A DNA stretch of 64,000 nt from Opitutaceae bacterium (GCA_016711225.1 JADJTK010000023.1:30004-94003); one strand, 5' to 3'; shown: positions 51,414 through 59,727, counted from the first letter of the stretch. A program made the numbers and translations. The notes: a model not told the origin generated them from the letters alone.

Positions 51414-51459
51414 CCGGGCAGGAACGCCGTCACGGGATTCCTGCCGGAGCTGGGCGGAC

Positions 51460-51487
51460 GAAACTCTTGGCGAGTTTCGCCACGGGA
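51460..51487. repeat. Hairpin repeat GAAACTCTTGGCGAGTTTC (copy 2)
   Basis: GAAACTC pairs with GAGTTTC around TTGGC; CGCCACGGGA follows. It lies 46 bp past the stop of the DUF4139 gene. Confidence 0.7.
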
Positions 51488-51583
51488 AGAAGGTGCGCCG
51501 ATCGCAGGTGGAACTTTCTCGAGAGCGTCGGGCGATTGTGCCAGGGGCCATTCATGGGCCTGGGCACTCAGGCGCCCAGCGCC

Positions 51584-52414
51584 TCAGATCAGGTACTTGC
51601 GGGCGACGGCCGTGGGCGCGTTGTCCATGTCCATCAACGTGAGGAAGTCGATGGTCTTGAACTCGCGGTCGATGGCGGGTTCGCCGCAGATGCGGCAACC
51701 AATCATCAGATACGCCGCCATCAGCCGCGGGATCTTGGCGGAGACCCCGGCGGTGGGCGTGAGCGGGAACTCGTAGCCGGGGCGCGGCCGTGTGCAGAAC
51801 TCCGCCGGCGCGAGGTACTTCTCGGAGAGCTGGCGGTACATCGCCGCGCCTTCGGCGGGGCTTTGCGAAGTGATCGAGCTGCAGCCGATGAGAAAACGGG
51901 CCCCGCAACTGCGGGCGAAGATGGCAATCCCGCGCCAGAGAATACCGACCACGGTCTGGTTGCGGTGGTCCTGGTGCACGCAGGCGCGCCCAAGCTCGAG
52001 GATGCGCGCGCGGTGCGGCTCGAACGGGGCGAAGTCGAACTCCTGGGCGCTGTAGTAACCGAGCCCGGAGGAGGCGGCGAGCGGACCGGGCAGCATCCGG
52101 TAGGTGCCCACGATGGTTCCGGTGGTGTTCTCCTCGACCAGCAGGTGGGCGCAGACGGCGTCGAACCGATCCTCGTCATGCCCGGTCAACCAAGCCGACT
52201 CGAGACCCTCGTGCAGTTCGCGGTTGAAGACCTCGAAGCGCAGGCGCTGGGCCGCGCGCAGATCGGCGTCGCAACCGGCCAAGCGCACGCGGTAGCGGTC
52301 CGTGATGAACGGGAACCCCGGGTGGTTGGCGGCAGAGGGATCGATGTGTGCGGTAGGCGGCACGATGCGGGTGGATTGGCGGGACGAATCTGGGGTGCGT
52401 CGGGGCGGGCACAA
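51584..52414 (-). CDS. GNAT-type N-acyltransferase, OlsB/hemolysin-like
   Basis: A protein of up to 276 residues related to ornithine acyl-ACP N-acyltransferases (OlsB), which make lyso-ornithine lipid, and to the PEP-CTERM/exosortase-linked acyltransferases. Features are YRVRLAGCDADLRAAQRLRFEVFNRELHEGL, DEDRFDAVCAHLLVEENTTGTIVGTYRML, GYYSAQEFDFAPF, ILELGRACVHQDHRNQTVVGILWRGIAIFARSCGARFLIGCSSI, and a C-terminal PRLMAAYLMIGCRICGEPAIDREFKTIDFLTLMDM. The conserved ELGRxCVHxDHR patch is typical of this group. Start is uncertain: ATG 52414 or GTG 52363, since the first 40 residues look unconserved. No olsA-like partner is adjacent, though plsC lies 3 kb away. Confidence 0.85.
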   Translation of the reverse strand: MCPPRRTPDSSRQSTRIVPPTAHIDPSAANHPGFPFITDRYRVRLAGCDADLRAAQRLRFEVFNRELHEGLESAWLTGHDEDRFDAVCAHLLVEENTTGTIVGTYRMLPGPLAASSGLGYYSAQEFDFAPFEPHRARILELGRACVHQDHRNQTVVGILWRGIAIFARSCGARFLIGCSSITSQSPAEGAAMYRQLSEKYLAPAEFCTRPRPGYEFPLTPTAGVSAKIPRLMAAYLMIGCRICGEPAIDREFKTIDFLTLMDMDNAPTAVARKYLI

Positions 52415-52753
52415 CTATTTTGCAGCCTGTTCTGTGGCGGACCGGCGAAAATGAGGTGTCGCCCGGGTGACGGTGCAGGTGCGGCGGGGCGCCATGGGAC
52501 GGCCGGGGATCCCGAGCGAAGGGTGGGTTTTGGGGCCCCGCCAAGGCGGGGCGGGGCCGTTGGATGCCCCCGGGGATGGGCAGAAGATCCCCGGAGTTGT
52601 TGGGATGGAAGCGCCGGCAATTTTCGGAGGGCGCGGCGACCAGATCCCGCCGGAGGGCAGCGGCGGACCGCCGGTCCAGCCCTGGGACCGACCGTAACCG
52701 CGGGCCGGTTTCTGTTCGCCATGGCGGGCCTCCTTTGGTTCAACGCCCCGATC
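52415..52753. other. 339-bp intergenic region before the TRAP gene group
   Basis: GC-rich and open in one frame but with no recognisable protein. It must hold the promoters of the divergent acyltransferase and TRAP genes. No strong palindrome or operator is evident; GGGGCCCCGCCAAGGCGGGGC near 52531 is a short hairpin. Confidence 0.4.
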
Positions 52754-52809
52754 ATGCAGTCCTTGTCTCGCCCGTTCCATTGCCTGTTCGCCGTGCTCTT
52801 GCCGGCGGA

Positions 52810-53700
52810 ATGGCCGGCTGTTCGATCAACCGGTTGGCTGTGAACAAACTGGGTGATGCGTTGGCGGGCGGGGGCAGCGGCACCTTCGCCACCGATGACG
52901 ACCCGGAGTTGGTGAAGGCGGCGGTGCCGTTCAGCCTCAAGCTTATGGAGAGCTTGCTGCTCGAGAGCCCGGAGCACCGGGGGCTGTTGCTGGCTTCCTC
53001 GAGTGGCTTCACTCAATACGCCTACGCCTTCGTGCAGCAGGAGGCCGACGAGCTGGAGGCAAGTGACTACACCGGCGCCCAGGCGATGCGCTTGCGGGCA
53101 AAGCGCCTCTATTTGCGCGCTCGCGACTACGGGCTGCGCGGGCTGGAGGTGCGGCAGAAGGGCGTGCGCACGGCGCTCGCCACCGACCCGCGCGGGGCGT
53201 TGCGCGCCTGCACGAAGGCCGATGTGCCCCAACTTTATTGGACAGGCGCGGCCTGGGCGGCGGCAATCGCGCTGGGCAAGGACGATCCGGCGCTCATCGC
53301 CGAGCTGCCGCAGATGGAAGCGCTCATCGACCGTGCCGCCGAGCTCGATGAGAGCTGGGCCGCGGGCACGATTCCGAGTTTCCTCATCGCCTACGAGATG
53401 AGCCGGCAGGGGGTGGCGGGCGATGCCGCCGCGCGGGCGCGGCGGCAGTTCGACCGCGCCGTCCAGCTGGCCGGAGGTCGGCAGGCGGGTCCGTTTGTCA
53501 ACTACGCGGAGGCGGTCTGCGTGGAGCAGCAGGATTTCGCGCAGTTCGAGGCGTTGCTGCAGCGAGCTCTGGCCATCGATGCCGATGCCGTTCCGGAGCT
53601 GCGCCTGGTCAACCTCGTGATGCAGCGCCGCGCGCGGTGGTTGCTCTCGCGCAAAGACGATCTCTTCCTGTTGCCCGCGCCGGCCGGCGCCACGCCTTGA
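52810..53700 (+). CDS. TatT-family TRAP-associated TPR lipoprotein, signal peptide out of frame
   Basis: As read, ATG 52810 gives 296 residues with no signal peptide. The body is helical, with KAAVPFSLKLMESLLLESPEHRGLLLASSSGFTQYAYAFVQQEADELEASD, RAKRLYLRARDYGLRGLEVR, YWTGAAWAAAIALGKDDPALIAELPQMEALIDRAAELDE, and RARRQFDRAVQLAGGRQAGPFVNYAEAVCVEQQDFAQFEALLQRALAID. This is the TatT pattern, a TPR-like trimer known in Treponema to dock onto the TRAP binding protein. ATG 52754 in another frame starts MQSLSRPFHCLFAVLL; with one extra G near 52799 it would read on as LLAGGMAGC, a perfect lipobox. So the real gene is probably 52754-53700 with a one-base deletion or a sequence error. It lies 8 bp before the binding-protein gene. 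Confidence 0.82.
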   Translation: MAGCSINRLAVNKLGDALAGGGSGTFATDDDPELVKAAVPFSLKLMESLLLESPEHRGLLLASSSGFTQYAYAFVQQEADELEASDYTGAQAMRLRAKRLYLRARDYGLRGLEVRQKGVRTALATDPRGALRACTKADVPQLYWTGAAWAAAIALGKDDPALIAELPQMEALIDRAAELDESWAAGTIPSFLIAYEMSRQGVAGDAAARARRQFDRAVQLAGGRQAGPFVNYAEAVCVEQQDFAQFEALLQRALAIDADAVPELRLVNLVMQRRARWLLSRKDDLFLLPAPAGATP

Positions 53701-53708
53701 TTTCCTCC

Positions 53709-54734
53709 ATGTCAACGTCTCCTACCTCCGTGTTGTTCCGCCCTGTGCTCGCCGCCCTGCTGGGGGCGGTGTTGGCCGTATCCGCCGCCGCCGCGCCCAA
53801 GCTCAAGCTGGGCACGCTCGCGCCGGTGGGCACTTCCTACCACAAGGCGGTCATGGGCATGGCCGAGGCCTGGCGCCGGGAGTCGGGTGGCACGGTCGAT
53901 CTCAATATCTACGCGGGCGGCAAGCTCGGCGGCGAGGCCGAGATGGTGGGCTTGATGAAGGTCAATTCCCTGCAGGCTGCGCTGCTCACCGGGGTCGGGC
54001 TGGCCGAGATCGAGCCGGGTGTCACCGGATTGCAGAACATCCCGATGGGATTCCATTCGCTGGCCGAGGTGGATTTTGTGGCCCACCGGTTGCGTCCGAT
54101 GCTCGAGGAGCGGCTGGCGCAGAAGGGTTTTCTGGTGCTGTTTTGGGTCGATTCCGGGTGGGTGCGTTTCTTTGCCAACAAGCCCATGCTCCACCCCGAC
54201 GACCTGCGCCGACTCAAGCTCTTCAGCTGGTCGGGCAACCCGGATCAGGTCGAGCTGTACAAGTCGGCCGGCTTCGACGCCGTGCCGCTGGAGACGGCCG
54301 ACATCGTCCCCGGCCTGCAGACCGGGCTGATTGATGCGGTGCCGCTGCCGCCGTTTTACGCCATGGCGGCGCAGGTCGATACGCGCGCTCCGAACATGAT
54401 CGACCTCAACTGGGCTCCGCTCGTGGGGGCGCTGGTGGTCCGCAAGGATACCTGGGAGAAGGTTCCCGAGGCGACCCGCGCCAAGCTGCGGCAGGCGGCT
54501 GCCACCGCCGGGCAGGAGATCACCGCCACGGGGCGGCGCGAGATGGACGAGTCGGTCACCGCCATGGAGAAACGCGGACTGAAGGTCTCGCGGGTCACCC
54601 CGGAGATCGAGGCCGAGTGGCGGACGATCGCCGAGACCGCGTACCCGAGAATTCGCGGCAAGATTGTGCCGGCGGACATCTTCGACGAGACGATGCGCCT
54701 GCTGGCCGAGTTCCGCGCGCAGGCGAAGCCCTGA
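53709..54734 (+). CDS. TRAP transporter substrate-binding protein (DctP family)
   Basis: A 341-residue periplasmic binding protein with signal peptide MSTSPTSVLFRPVLAALLGAVLAVSAAAA. The DctP fold is clear: KLKLGTLAPVGTSYHKAVMGMAEAWRRESGGTVDLNIYAGGKLGGEAEMVGLMKVNSLQAAL, FWVDSGWVRFFANKPMLHPDDLRRLKLFSWSGNPDQVELYKSAGFDAVPLETADIVPGLQTGLIDAVPLPP, and a long C-terminal helix. In most DctP proteins the segment after LKxLK carries an Arg (KxRV) that binds the ligand carboxylate; here it is KLFSW (near residue 170), so the Arg is missing. Combined with TatT, a non-acidic, perhaps hydrophobic, ligand is suggested. It is followed after 198 bp by the permease gene. Confidence 0.92.
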   Translation: MSTSPTSVLFRPVLAALLGAVLAVSAAAAPKLKLGTLAPVGTSYHKAVMGMAEAWRRESGGTVDLNIYAGGKLGGEAEMVGLMKVNSLQAALLTGVGLAEIEPGVTGLQNIPMGFHSLAEVDFVAHRLRPMLEERLAQKGFLVLFWVDSGWVRFFANKPMLHPDDLRRLKLFSWSGNPDQVELYKSAGFDAVPLETADIVPGLQTGLIDAVPLPPFYAMAAQVDTRAPNMIDLNWAPLVGALVVRKDTWEKVPEATRAKLRQAAATAGQEITATGRREMDESVTAMEKRGLKVSRVTPEIEAEWRTIAETAYPRIRGKIVPADIFDETMRLLAEFRAQAKP

Positions 54735-54746
54735 TAGGTCGAAGCC

Positions 54747-54773
54747 GAAACTCTCGGCGAGTTTCGCTACGGG
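54747..54773. repeat. Hairpin repeat GAAACTCTCGGCGAGTTTC (copy 3)
   Basis: GAAACTC pairs with GAGTTTC around TCGGC, followed by GCTACGGG. It starts 13 bp after the binding-protein stop. A second small hairpin, CGTTCGCAAGAACG, lies at about 54789-54802 in the same 198-bp gap. Confidence 0.72.
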
Positions 54774-54932
54774 AAACAGAGGCTTTCGACGTAGCGACGT
54801 TCGCAAGAACGTTGGGTTGGGCGCGGCAGAGCCTTACGCCACCTGAAGCAGCGCACCACGTGAACTCGCGATTGCACTGCGGGCTGGGTTCGGGGAGCCT
54901 CGAAGCCCTTTTCGCGCGCCACCATTTTCCCG

Positions 54933-56804
54933 ATGTCCGCACCGCTGCCAGAGATCTCCTCCTCCGAACCGACCAACCTGCCGCCTTGGCTACAAGCCCT
55001 GCGCCGCGGCGAGAACCTGCTCGTGGTGCTCGCGCTGGGGGTAATGATGCTCCTGCCGGTGGCGGAGATCGTCTTGCGCAAGTTTTTCGGCACGGGCGTG
55101 CCGGCGTCGGCCACGATGGTGCAGCACCTTGTGCTGGTGGTGGGCATGCTGGGTGGGGCGATTGCAGCGCGCGACAACCGCCTGCTCGCGCTCTCGGCAG
55201 CGGCGCAGTGGTTCAAGGGCGGCCTGCTCACGTTCTCGCGCGTGGTCGGTTATGGTTTCGCCGCAGCGGTGAGCGCGGCGCTGGCGGTGGCGAGCTGGGA
55301 GTTCGTGGCCTCGCAGCGTTCCCTGGGAAAGATCTTCGCCTATGGCGTGCCGGTATGGACCATCCAGTTGCTGCTGGTCGTGGGGTTTGCGCTCATCGCG
55401 GTGCGGCTGGTCTGGCATGCGGCGGAGCGACCGGTTTGGAAAGTGGCGACGCTGCTGCTGGCGGTGGCGCTGCTGTCGTTTGTGCAGTGGGGCGGAGTCG
55501 AGCCGGAGCAACTGCGGTGGCCGGCCATGATCGTGCTGCTGGTCTCGGTGGCGCTGGGCGCGCCGATCTTCACCGCCCTCGGCGGCGCGGCGTTGATTCT
55601 GCTCTGGACCGCGGGCGAGCCGGTGGCACCGGTGCCGCTCAAGCAGTATCAGCTTACGGTCAACCCCACCTTGCCGAGCATTCCCCTGTTCACGTTGGCG
55701 GGATACTTCCTGGCGGAGAGCGGGGCGGCGAAGCGGCTGGTGCGGCTCTTTCAGGCGCTGTTCGGCGCCATGATCGGCGGGCCGGCGATTGTGACGACGC
55801 TGGTGTGTGCATTTTTCACCTCCTTCACCGGCGCCTCGGGGGCGACGATTCTGGCGCTGGGCGGCGTGCTCATGCCGGTGTTGTTGGCGGCCAAGTACTC
55901 GGAGCGCTCGTCGCTCGGGCTGCTCACCGGGGCCGGCTCGCTGGGCATGTTGTTCCCGCCCTGCCTGCCTCCAATCCTCTACGCGATCATCGCGAGCAGC
56001 GGTGGCGAGGTGAGCGTGAGCATCGAAGAGATGTTTCTGGGCGGTTTCCTGCCCGGCGTATTGCTGGTCGGGCTGACGGCGGCCTGGGGTATCCGCGAAG
56101 GCCGGCGTGCCGGCAAGGATGGCCGGCAGAAGTTCGACTGGGCCGAGGCGCGCGCGGCGGCCTGGGTGGCGAAGTGGGAGCTGCTCGTGCCGGTGGTGGC
56201 GCTTACGGCGTTGTTTGGCGGATTCGCCACGCCGGTGGAGGCGGCCGCCCTTACGGCGATGTATACCTTCCTGGTCGCGGTCGTGGTGCACCGCGATCTG
56301 CACCTTTTCCGCGACGTGCCACGCGTGATGACCGAGTGCGGACTGCTGGTGGGCGGCGTGATGCTGATCCTGGGTGTGGCGCTGGGCTTCACGCACTATT
56401 TGGTCGATGCGCAGATCCCGGACGTGGCAGTGGCGTGGGCCACGACCACGATCCACTCGAAGTGGATCTTCCTGTTGGGCCTGAACGTCGTGCTGCTGGT
56501 CGTGGGCGGGCTGGTGGAGATCTACGCGGCGATCGTGGTTGTAGTGCCGTTGTTGGTGCCGCTGGGGATCGCCTTCGGCATCGATCCGATCCACCTCGGG
56601 ATCATCTTTCTGGCGAACATGGAGCTGGGTTTTCTCGCCCCGCCGGTAGGGCTGAACCTGCTGCTCGCCTCGTATCGCTTCAATAAACCGATGACGGAGG
56701 TGACCCGCGCCTCGTTGCCGATGCTGGGCGTGATGGTGGTTGGTGTCTTGCTGATCACCTACGTGCCCTGGCTGACGACCTGGCTGCCGGGGGTGTTCAA
56801 GTAA
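54933..56804 (+). CDS. Fused TRAP transporter permease (DctQ-DctM)
   Basis: A 623-residue inner-membrane permease with the small and large TRAP subunits in one chain, driven by a sodium or proton gradient. Residues 1-190 are the DctQ part, about four helices, with ALGVMMLLPVAEIVLRKFF as its mark. From about 205 the DctM part has ten or more helices: IVLLVSVALGAPIFTALGGAALILLW, SIPLFTLAGYFLAESGAAKRLVRLFQALFG, FFTSFTGASGATILALGGVLMPVLL, GSLGMLFPPCLPPILYAI, and IIFLANMELGFLAPPVGLNLLLASYRF near the end. The last is the typical DctM TM motif. ATG 54933 has no strong ribosome site. It completes the TatT-P-QM set. Confidence 0.93.
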   Translation: MSAPLPEISSSEPTNLPPWLQALRRGENLLVVLALGVMMLLPVAEIVLRKFFGTGVPASATMVQHLVLVVGMLGGAIAARDNRLLALSAAAQWFKGGLLTFSRVVGYGFAAAVSAALAVASWEFVASQRSLGKIFAYGVPVWTIQLLLVVGFALIAVRLVWHAAERPVWKVATLLLAVALLSFVQWGGVEPEQLRWPAMIVLLVSVALGAPIFTALGGAALILLWTAGEPVAPVPLKQYQLTVNPTLPSIPLFTLAGYFLAESGAAKRLVRLFQALFGAMIGGPAIVTTLVCAFFTSFTGASGATILALGGVLMPVLLAAKYSERSSLGLLTGAGSLGMLFPPCLPPILYAIIASSGGEVSVSIEEMFLGGFLPGVLLVGLTAAWGIREGRRAGKDGRQKFDWAEARAAAWVAKWELLVPVVALTALFGGFATPVEAAALTAMYTFLVAVVVHRDLHLFRDVPRVMTECGLLVGGVMLILGVALGFTHYLVDAQIPDVAVAWATTTIHSKWIFLLGLNVVLLVVGGLVEIYAAIVVVVPLLVPLGIAFGIDPIHLGIIFLANMELGFLAPPVGLNLLLASYRFNKPMTEVTRASLPMLGVMVVGVLLITYVPWLTTWLPGVFK

Positions 56805-56891
56805 CTCCCCTCCTCTTCTTCTGCAGGACTCCGGCCGGGACGGTTTGCGCTACGGAGGGTCCCGAAGCCCATTTGCCGGGGAGTGCGGGCA

Positions 56892-57134
56892 CTACCGGCG
56901 AACCAAGCCGGGGTCGCGCAGAGCGGAATGGTGGATCAACCAGAACACGAGCAGTCCGATGATCCCGGTCAGAAAGACGACCAGAACCCAGGCCGACGTG
57001 GTGAGGGCGTAGAGCGGGATCTGGGCCGTGCGGAGGCGGGCGGCCTCCCGGCTCACGCCGAGCGCCAGCAGGGTGTGCGCAAGCAGCACGGCGAGTACGG
57101 GGAGTAACGTGAGGACCAGGACGAGGTCTTTCAT
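56892..57134 (-). CDS. Small two-helix membrane protein
   Basis: An 80-residue protein with two hydrophobic segments, LVLVLTLLPVLAVLLAHTLLALGV and LYALTTSAWVLVVFLTGIIGLLVFWLIHHS, joined by REAARLRTAQIP. The second half resembles PLDc_N (phospholipase D-nuclease N-terminal) two-helix proteins, which are common small membrane ORFs, but the usual tail pattern is weak. It is convergent with the TRAP permease and stands alone. The 254-bp gap upstream contains a GTAGCGG palindrome. Confidence 0.6.
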   Translation of the reverse strand: MKDLVLVLTLLPVLAVLLAHTLLALGVSREAARLRTAQIPLYALTTSAWVLVVFLTGIIGLLVFWLIHHSALRDPGLVRR

Positions 57135-57199
57135 GGCTGAATTGATGGGTTCACAGGATGTCTCATGCCAACGTGCCTTCGTTTCCAGATTCTGCCTTC

Positions 57200-57252
57200 A
57201 CGTAGCGGAACCGCTTTCGGTTCCGGACGGCGCGGAGGCCGCGCCGCTACGT
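57200..57252. repeat. Palindromic repeat, family GTAGCGGAA (second copy)
   Basis: Ends ACGTAGCGG (57200-57208) and CCGCTACGT (57244-57252) are exact inverted repeats. Inside are a hairpin on GGAACCGC/TTTCGGTTCC and a GCGGAGGCCGC palindrome. Related by its ends to 49372-49439. Confidence 0.7.
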
Positions 57253-57388
57253 AAAGTCCAGATTCGGATGGCCGTTGGTATCAGGCGGGGGAGGAGCAGC
57301 GGGGTGTCACCAGGATCGGCGCCGGGAACCCGGCGATCGCCGTCTTTGACCGACGGCCACGGAAGGGGCAAGGGCCGAGTCGGCCCGG

Positions 57389-58087
57389 TCACTCCAGCCA
57401 GCTCCGCACCAACGCTGGGAGGGTCTGCTCGACGGAGCCGGGGAGGGCGCGGAAGCCGAAGGGGCAATGGGCGGCGTGCAGGTCGGCCAGGACCTTCTCC
57501 GCCTCGTCCGGGGCGTAGCCGACGAGCCCGGCGGCGGGGTAGACCTGCAGCGAGGTGCCGGCGACGAGGACCTTGGAGGCGTCGCGAAACTCCTCGGCGG
57601 CGGCCTCGATCAGCGGCACGTCCTCACCAAACCAGACGATGTGCGGGCGCAGCTGGCTGCCGCGCGGGCAGCGGTCACCGAGGCGGATTGGTTTGGCTCC
57701 GATGTCGTAGATGAGGGACTCGTCGGCGGTGCTGCGCACCTTCGTGAGTTCGCCGTGGAGATGGAGGATCCGCGTGGAGCCCGCGCGTTCGTGGAGGTCG
57801 TCCACGTTCTGGGTGATCACCACGACCTCGTAGCGGCTTTCCAGCTCGGCCAGGGCGCGGTGCCCGGCGTTGGGCTGGGCGGCGCAGGCCTGGGTGCGTC
57901 GCTGGTTGTAGAATTCCAGTACGAGCGAGGGGTTGCGTTCCCATGCCTCGGGAGTGGCTACATCCTCGACGCGGTGGTTGGCCCAGAGCCCGTTGGAGTC
58001 GCGGAAGGTGGCGAGCCCGCTGGGCGCGCTCATACCGGCGCCGCTGAGCACGACGATCTTGGGGCGGGAGTTGCTCGGGGCGGTCAT
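57389..58087 (-). CDS. Sir2-family NAD-dependent deacylase, zinc cysteines mostly absent
   Basis: A 232-residue sirtuin that would remove acyl groups from protein lysines using NAD. The NAD-binding segment is KIVVLSGAGMSAPSGLATFRDSNGLW; the second conserved block is EVVVITQNVDDLHERAGS, followed by the catalytic His in ILHLHGELTKVRS. C-terminal LRPHIVWFGEDVPLIEAAAEEF and LVAGTSLQVYPAAGLVGYAP are typical. In E. coli CobB two Cys pairs bind zinc; here the small domain reads VRSTADESLIYD ... GDRCPRGSQLRPH, leaving only one Cys. Similar zinc-less forms are known in Bacteroidetes-type sirtuins. ATG 58087 (MTAPSNSRPK) is used; the open frame above it is unrelated. Confidence 0.9.
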   Translation of the reverse strand: MTAPSNSRPKIVVLSGAGMSAPSGLATFRDSNGLWANHRVEDVATPEAWERNPSLVLEFYNQRRTQACAAQPNAGHRALAELESRYEVVVITQNVDDLHERAGSTRILHLHGELTKVRSTADESLIYDIGAKPIRLGDRCPRGSQLRPHIVWFGEDVPLIEAAAEEFRDASKVLVAGTSLQVYPAAGLVGYAPDEAEKVLADLHAAHCPFGFRALPGSVEQTLPALVRSWLE

Positions 58088-58235
58088 GGGAGAAGCGGGA
58101 AAGGGAGAACGGGATGAGGTGTTAACCGCAAGGAATGCAGAGAACGCAAAGAAGGAGGGCGGTTGTGCGTCGATTGGCTGGTCCGTAGTTGGGGCGATCA
58201 GGCTAGTCCCCCGGTATGCTCCATGCAAACGTATC

Positions 58236-58748
58236 CTAAGGCTGGGTTTTGGCTTCGGCTTTGCGAAGGATAGCTGCAATGTCCTCTTTGAGGGCGGGGA
58301 GGTTGCGGCGGACAAACTCGATCTCTTTTAGACGCTGCTCGCGTTCGCCGTCTCTGAAATGGTTCGCGAACTCCTCAAAGTTCTTGAACGAACACGGCCA
58401 GGGTGGGCTGTGTTTCGGGGGGCCGTACCGCGACCAGAAGAGGGCGACGATCAGTGCGCGTGTTTCCGGATGGTCCTTGTGCCACCAGAGGAGCTCGACC
58501 TGAGCCGTCTCGCCCGCCGCCCAGAGAGTGAGGATCGAGGTCCAGGAGCTCTCGGGGGCAAACACTTCCGCTCCGAGGGAAGCTGCCCCGAGTTGGACGG
58601 AAGTTGCGGCCAGTCGGATTTCGCTGGGGTCGAGTTTCGCGAGTGAATCCTGCAGGTTCTCGTACTCGGTCGGAGATGGCTGTGCCAAACAGAGGGAACC
58701 GCACAACAAACTGCAGATGGCGATTCGGATGCGGGGCATCGTGATCAT
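58236..58748 (-). CDS. Secreted protein of unknown function
   Basis: A 170-residue exported protein. ATG 58748, or ATG 58739 three codons on, gives a signal peptide (MPRIRIAICSLLCGSLCLAQPS). The mature part reads as helices: PTEYENLQDSLAKLDPSEIRLAATSVQLGAASLG, TSILTLWAAGETAQVELLWWHKDHPETRALIVALFWSRYGPP, and CSFKNFEEFANHFRDGEREQRLKEIEFVRRNLPALKEDIAAILRKAEA. I cannot assign a family. Base composition is less GC-rich than its neighbours. It lies between the rhomboid and sirtuin genes on the same strand with gaps of about 140 bp on each side, so it is probably transcribed alone. Confidence 0.72.
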   Translation of the reverse strand: MITMPRIRIAICSLLCGSLCLAQPSPTEYENLQDSLAKLDPSEIRLAATSVQLGAASLGAEVFAPESSWTSILTLWAAGETAQVELLWWHKDHPETRALIVALFWSRYGPPKHSPPWPCSFKNFEEFANHFRDGEREQRLKEIEFVRRNLPALKEDIAAILRKAEAKTQP

Positions 58749-58884
58749 GGCTGCATGTGTCCCGCCATGCAGGTGTGGCGTTCGGTACAGATGGAGAAGC
58801 CGACGAGCCCGAACAGCGTGGCGACAGATACCAAGAGGGAGACTCGGGAGGGGCTCAAGCCGAGCGCTGGGCCGGTTGGCGGGC

Positions 58885-59727
58885 TCATTCCCGGCGTGCT
58901 TTGGCGGCGGCGGTGTCCAGAATCTGGCGCTCCCGGGGCGTGAGCCGGTGGAGGCCTTCGGCGGACACCTTGTCGAGCAGCCGGTCGATCTCCGCCTGCG
59001 CCTGTTTGCGCACGCGGTTTTCATCGTATTCACGATAACGGCGGGCAGAGCGGTTCTCGGTCGGGGCGAAGGAGAAGGTGCGGCCGGAGAGCTGGAAGGG
59101 GTCGCGCGCCAGCACGTACAGGCAGAACACGGCGAAGGCGAAGGCGGAGACAAACAGCACCGGCGCGGCCAGGCAGGACTGTGGGGACACGGCCAGTGCG
59201 ACCAGCAACCCGGCGATGGCGCCGCCGAAATGCGCGTCGTGTCCGATGTTGCCGGTCCCGCGGCGCAGGGCGAAGAAGGTCGCCACCAGGTAGATCACCG
59301 CGAAGACGGGCCCGGGAATGTAGATCGGCAGCAGGAACATCCCGACTCCGGTGCCCGGCACCAGGAAGATCGAGGCGAAGAGCACGCCGCAGACGCCGCC
59401 GGAGGCGCCCAGCGCCGCGTAGTCATGGTTGCGGTGCAGGAAGAGCGAAAGCAGCGAGCCGCCCAGGACCGCGGCGAGGTAGGTCGTGAGTAGCACCGGC
59501 GCGCCCCAGAAGCTCTCCAGGGACACGCCGAACGAGTAGAGCGTGAAGAGGTTGAACCCGAGGTGCATCCAGTCGGCATGGATGAGCGCGCTGGAGAGGA
59601 GCCGATACCATTCCTTGTGCGCGAGGATGCGGTCGGGGCGGAAGAGCAGCCGGTCGCGCAGGTTTGGATCCTGAAAGGCGAGGAAGGTGACCACGCCGGT
59701 GCCGAGGCAAAGCAGGAGAGTGGTCAT
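58885..59727 (-). CDS. Rhomboid-family intramembrane serine protease
   Basis: A 280-residue inner-membrane protease with six or more helices. The loop motif WYRLLSSALIHADWMHLGFNLFTLYSFGVSLE is typical of rhomboids; the nucleophile Ser is in YAALGASGGVCGVLFA, and the partner His in NIGHDAHFGGAIAGLLVALA. The substrate would be a single-pass membrane protein cut within its helix. A cytosolic tail of about 80 residues (RRYREYDENRVRKQAQAEIDRLLDKVSAEGLHRLTPRERQILDTAAAKARRE) follows, as in other rhomboids with a zinc-free C-terminal regulatory helix pair. ATG 59727 is the first Met before the helix TLLLCLGTGVVTFLAF. Confidence 0.92.
   Translation of the reverse strand: MTTLLLCLGTGVVTFLAFQDPNLRDRLLFRPDRILAHKEWYRLLSSALIHADWMHLGFNLFTLYSFGVSLESFWGAPVLLTTYLAAVLGGSLLSLFLHRNHDYAALGASGGVCGVLFASIFLVPGTGVGMFLLPIYIPGPVFAVIYLVATFFALRRGTGNIGHDAHFGGAIAGLLVALAVSPQSCLAAPVLFVSAFAFAVFCLYVLARDPFQLSGRTFSFAPTENRSARRYREYDENRVRKQAQAEIDRLLDKVSAEGLHRLTPRERQILDTAAAKARRE

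Noticed and set aside
54617..56686. A 689-residue plus-strand ORF overlapping the TRAP permease
   Set aside because: It is a different frame of the permease gene, Gly/Arg/Ala-rich with no hydrophobic pattern; the DctQM frame has all the helices.
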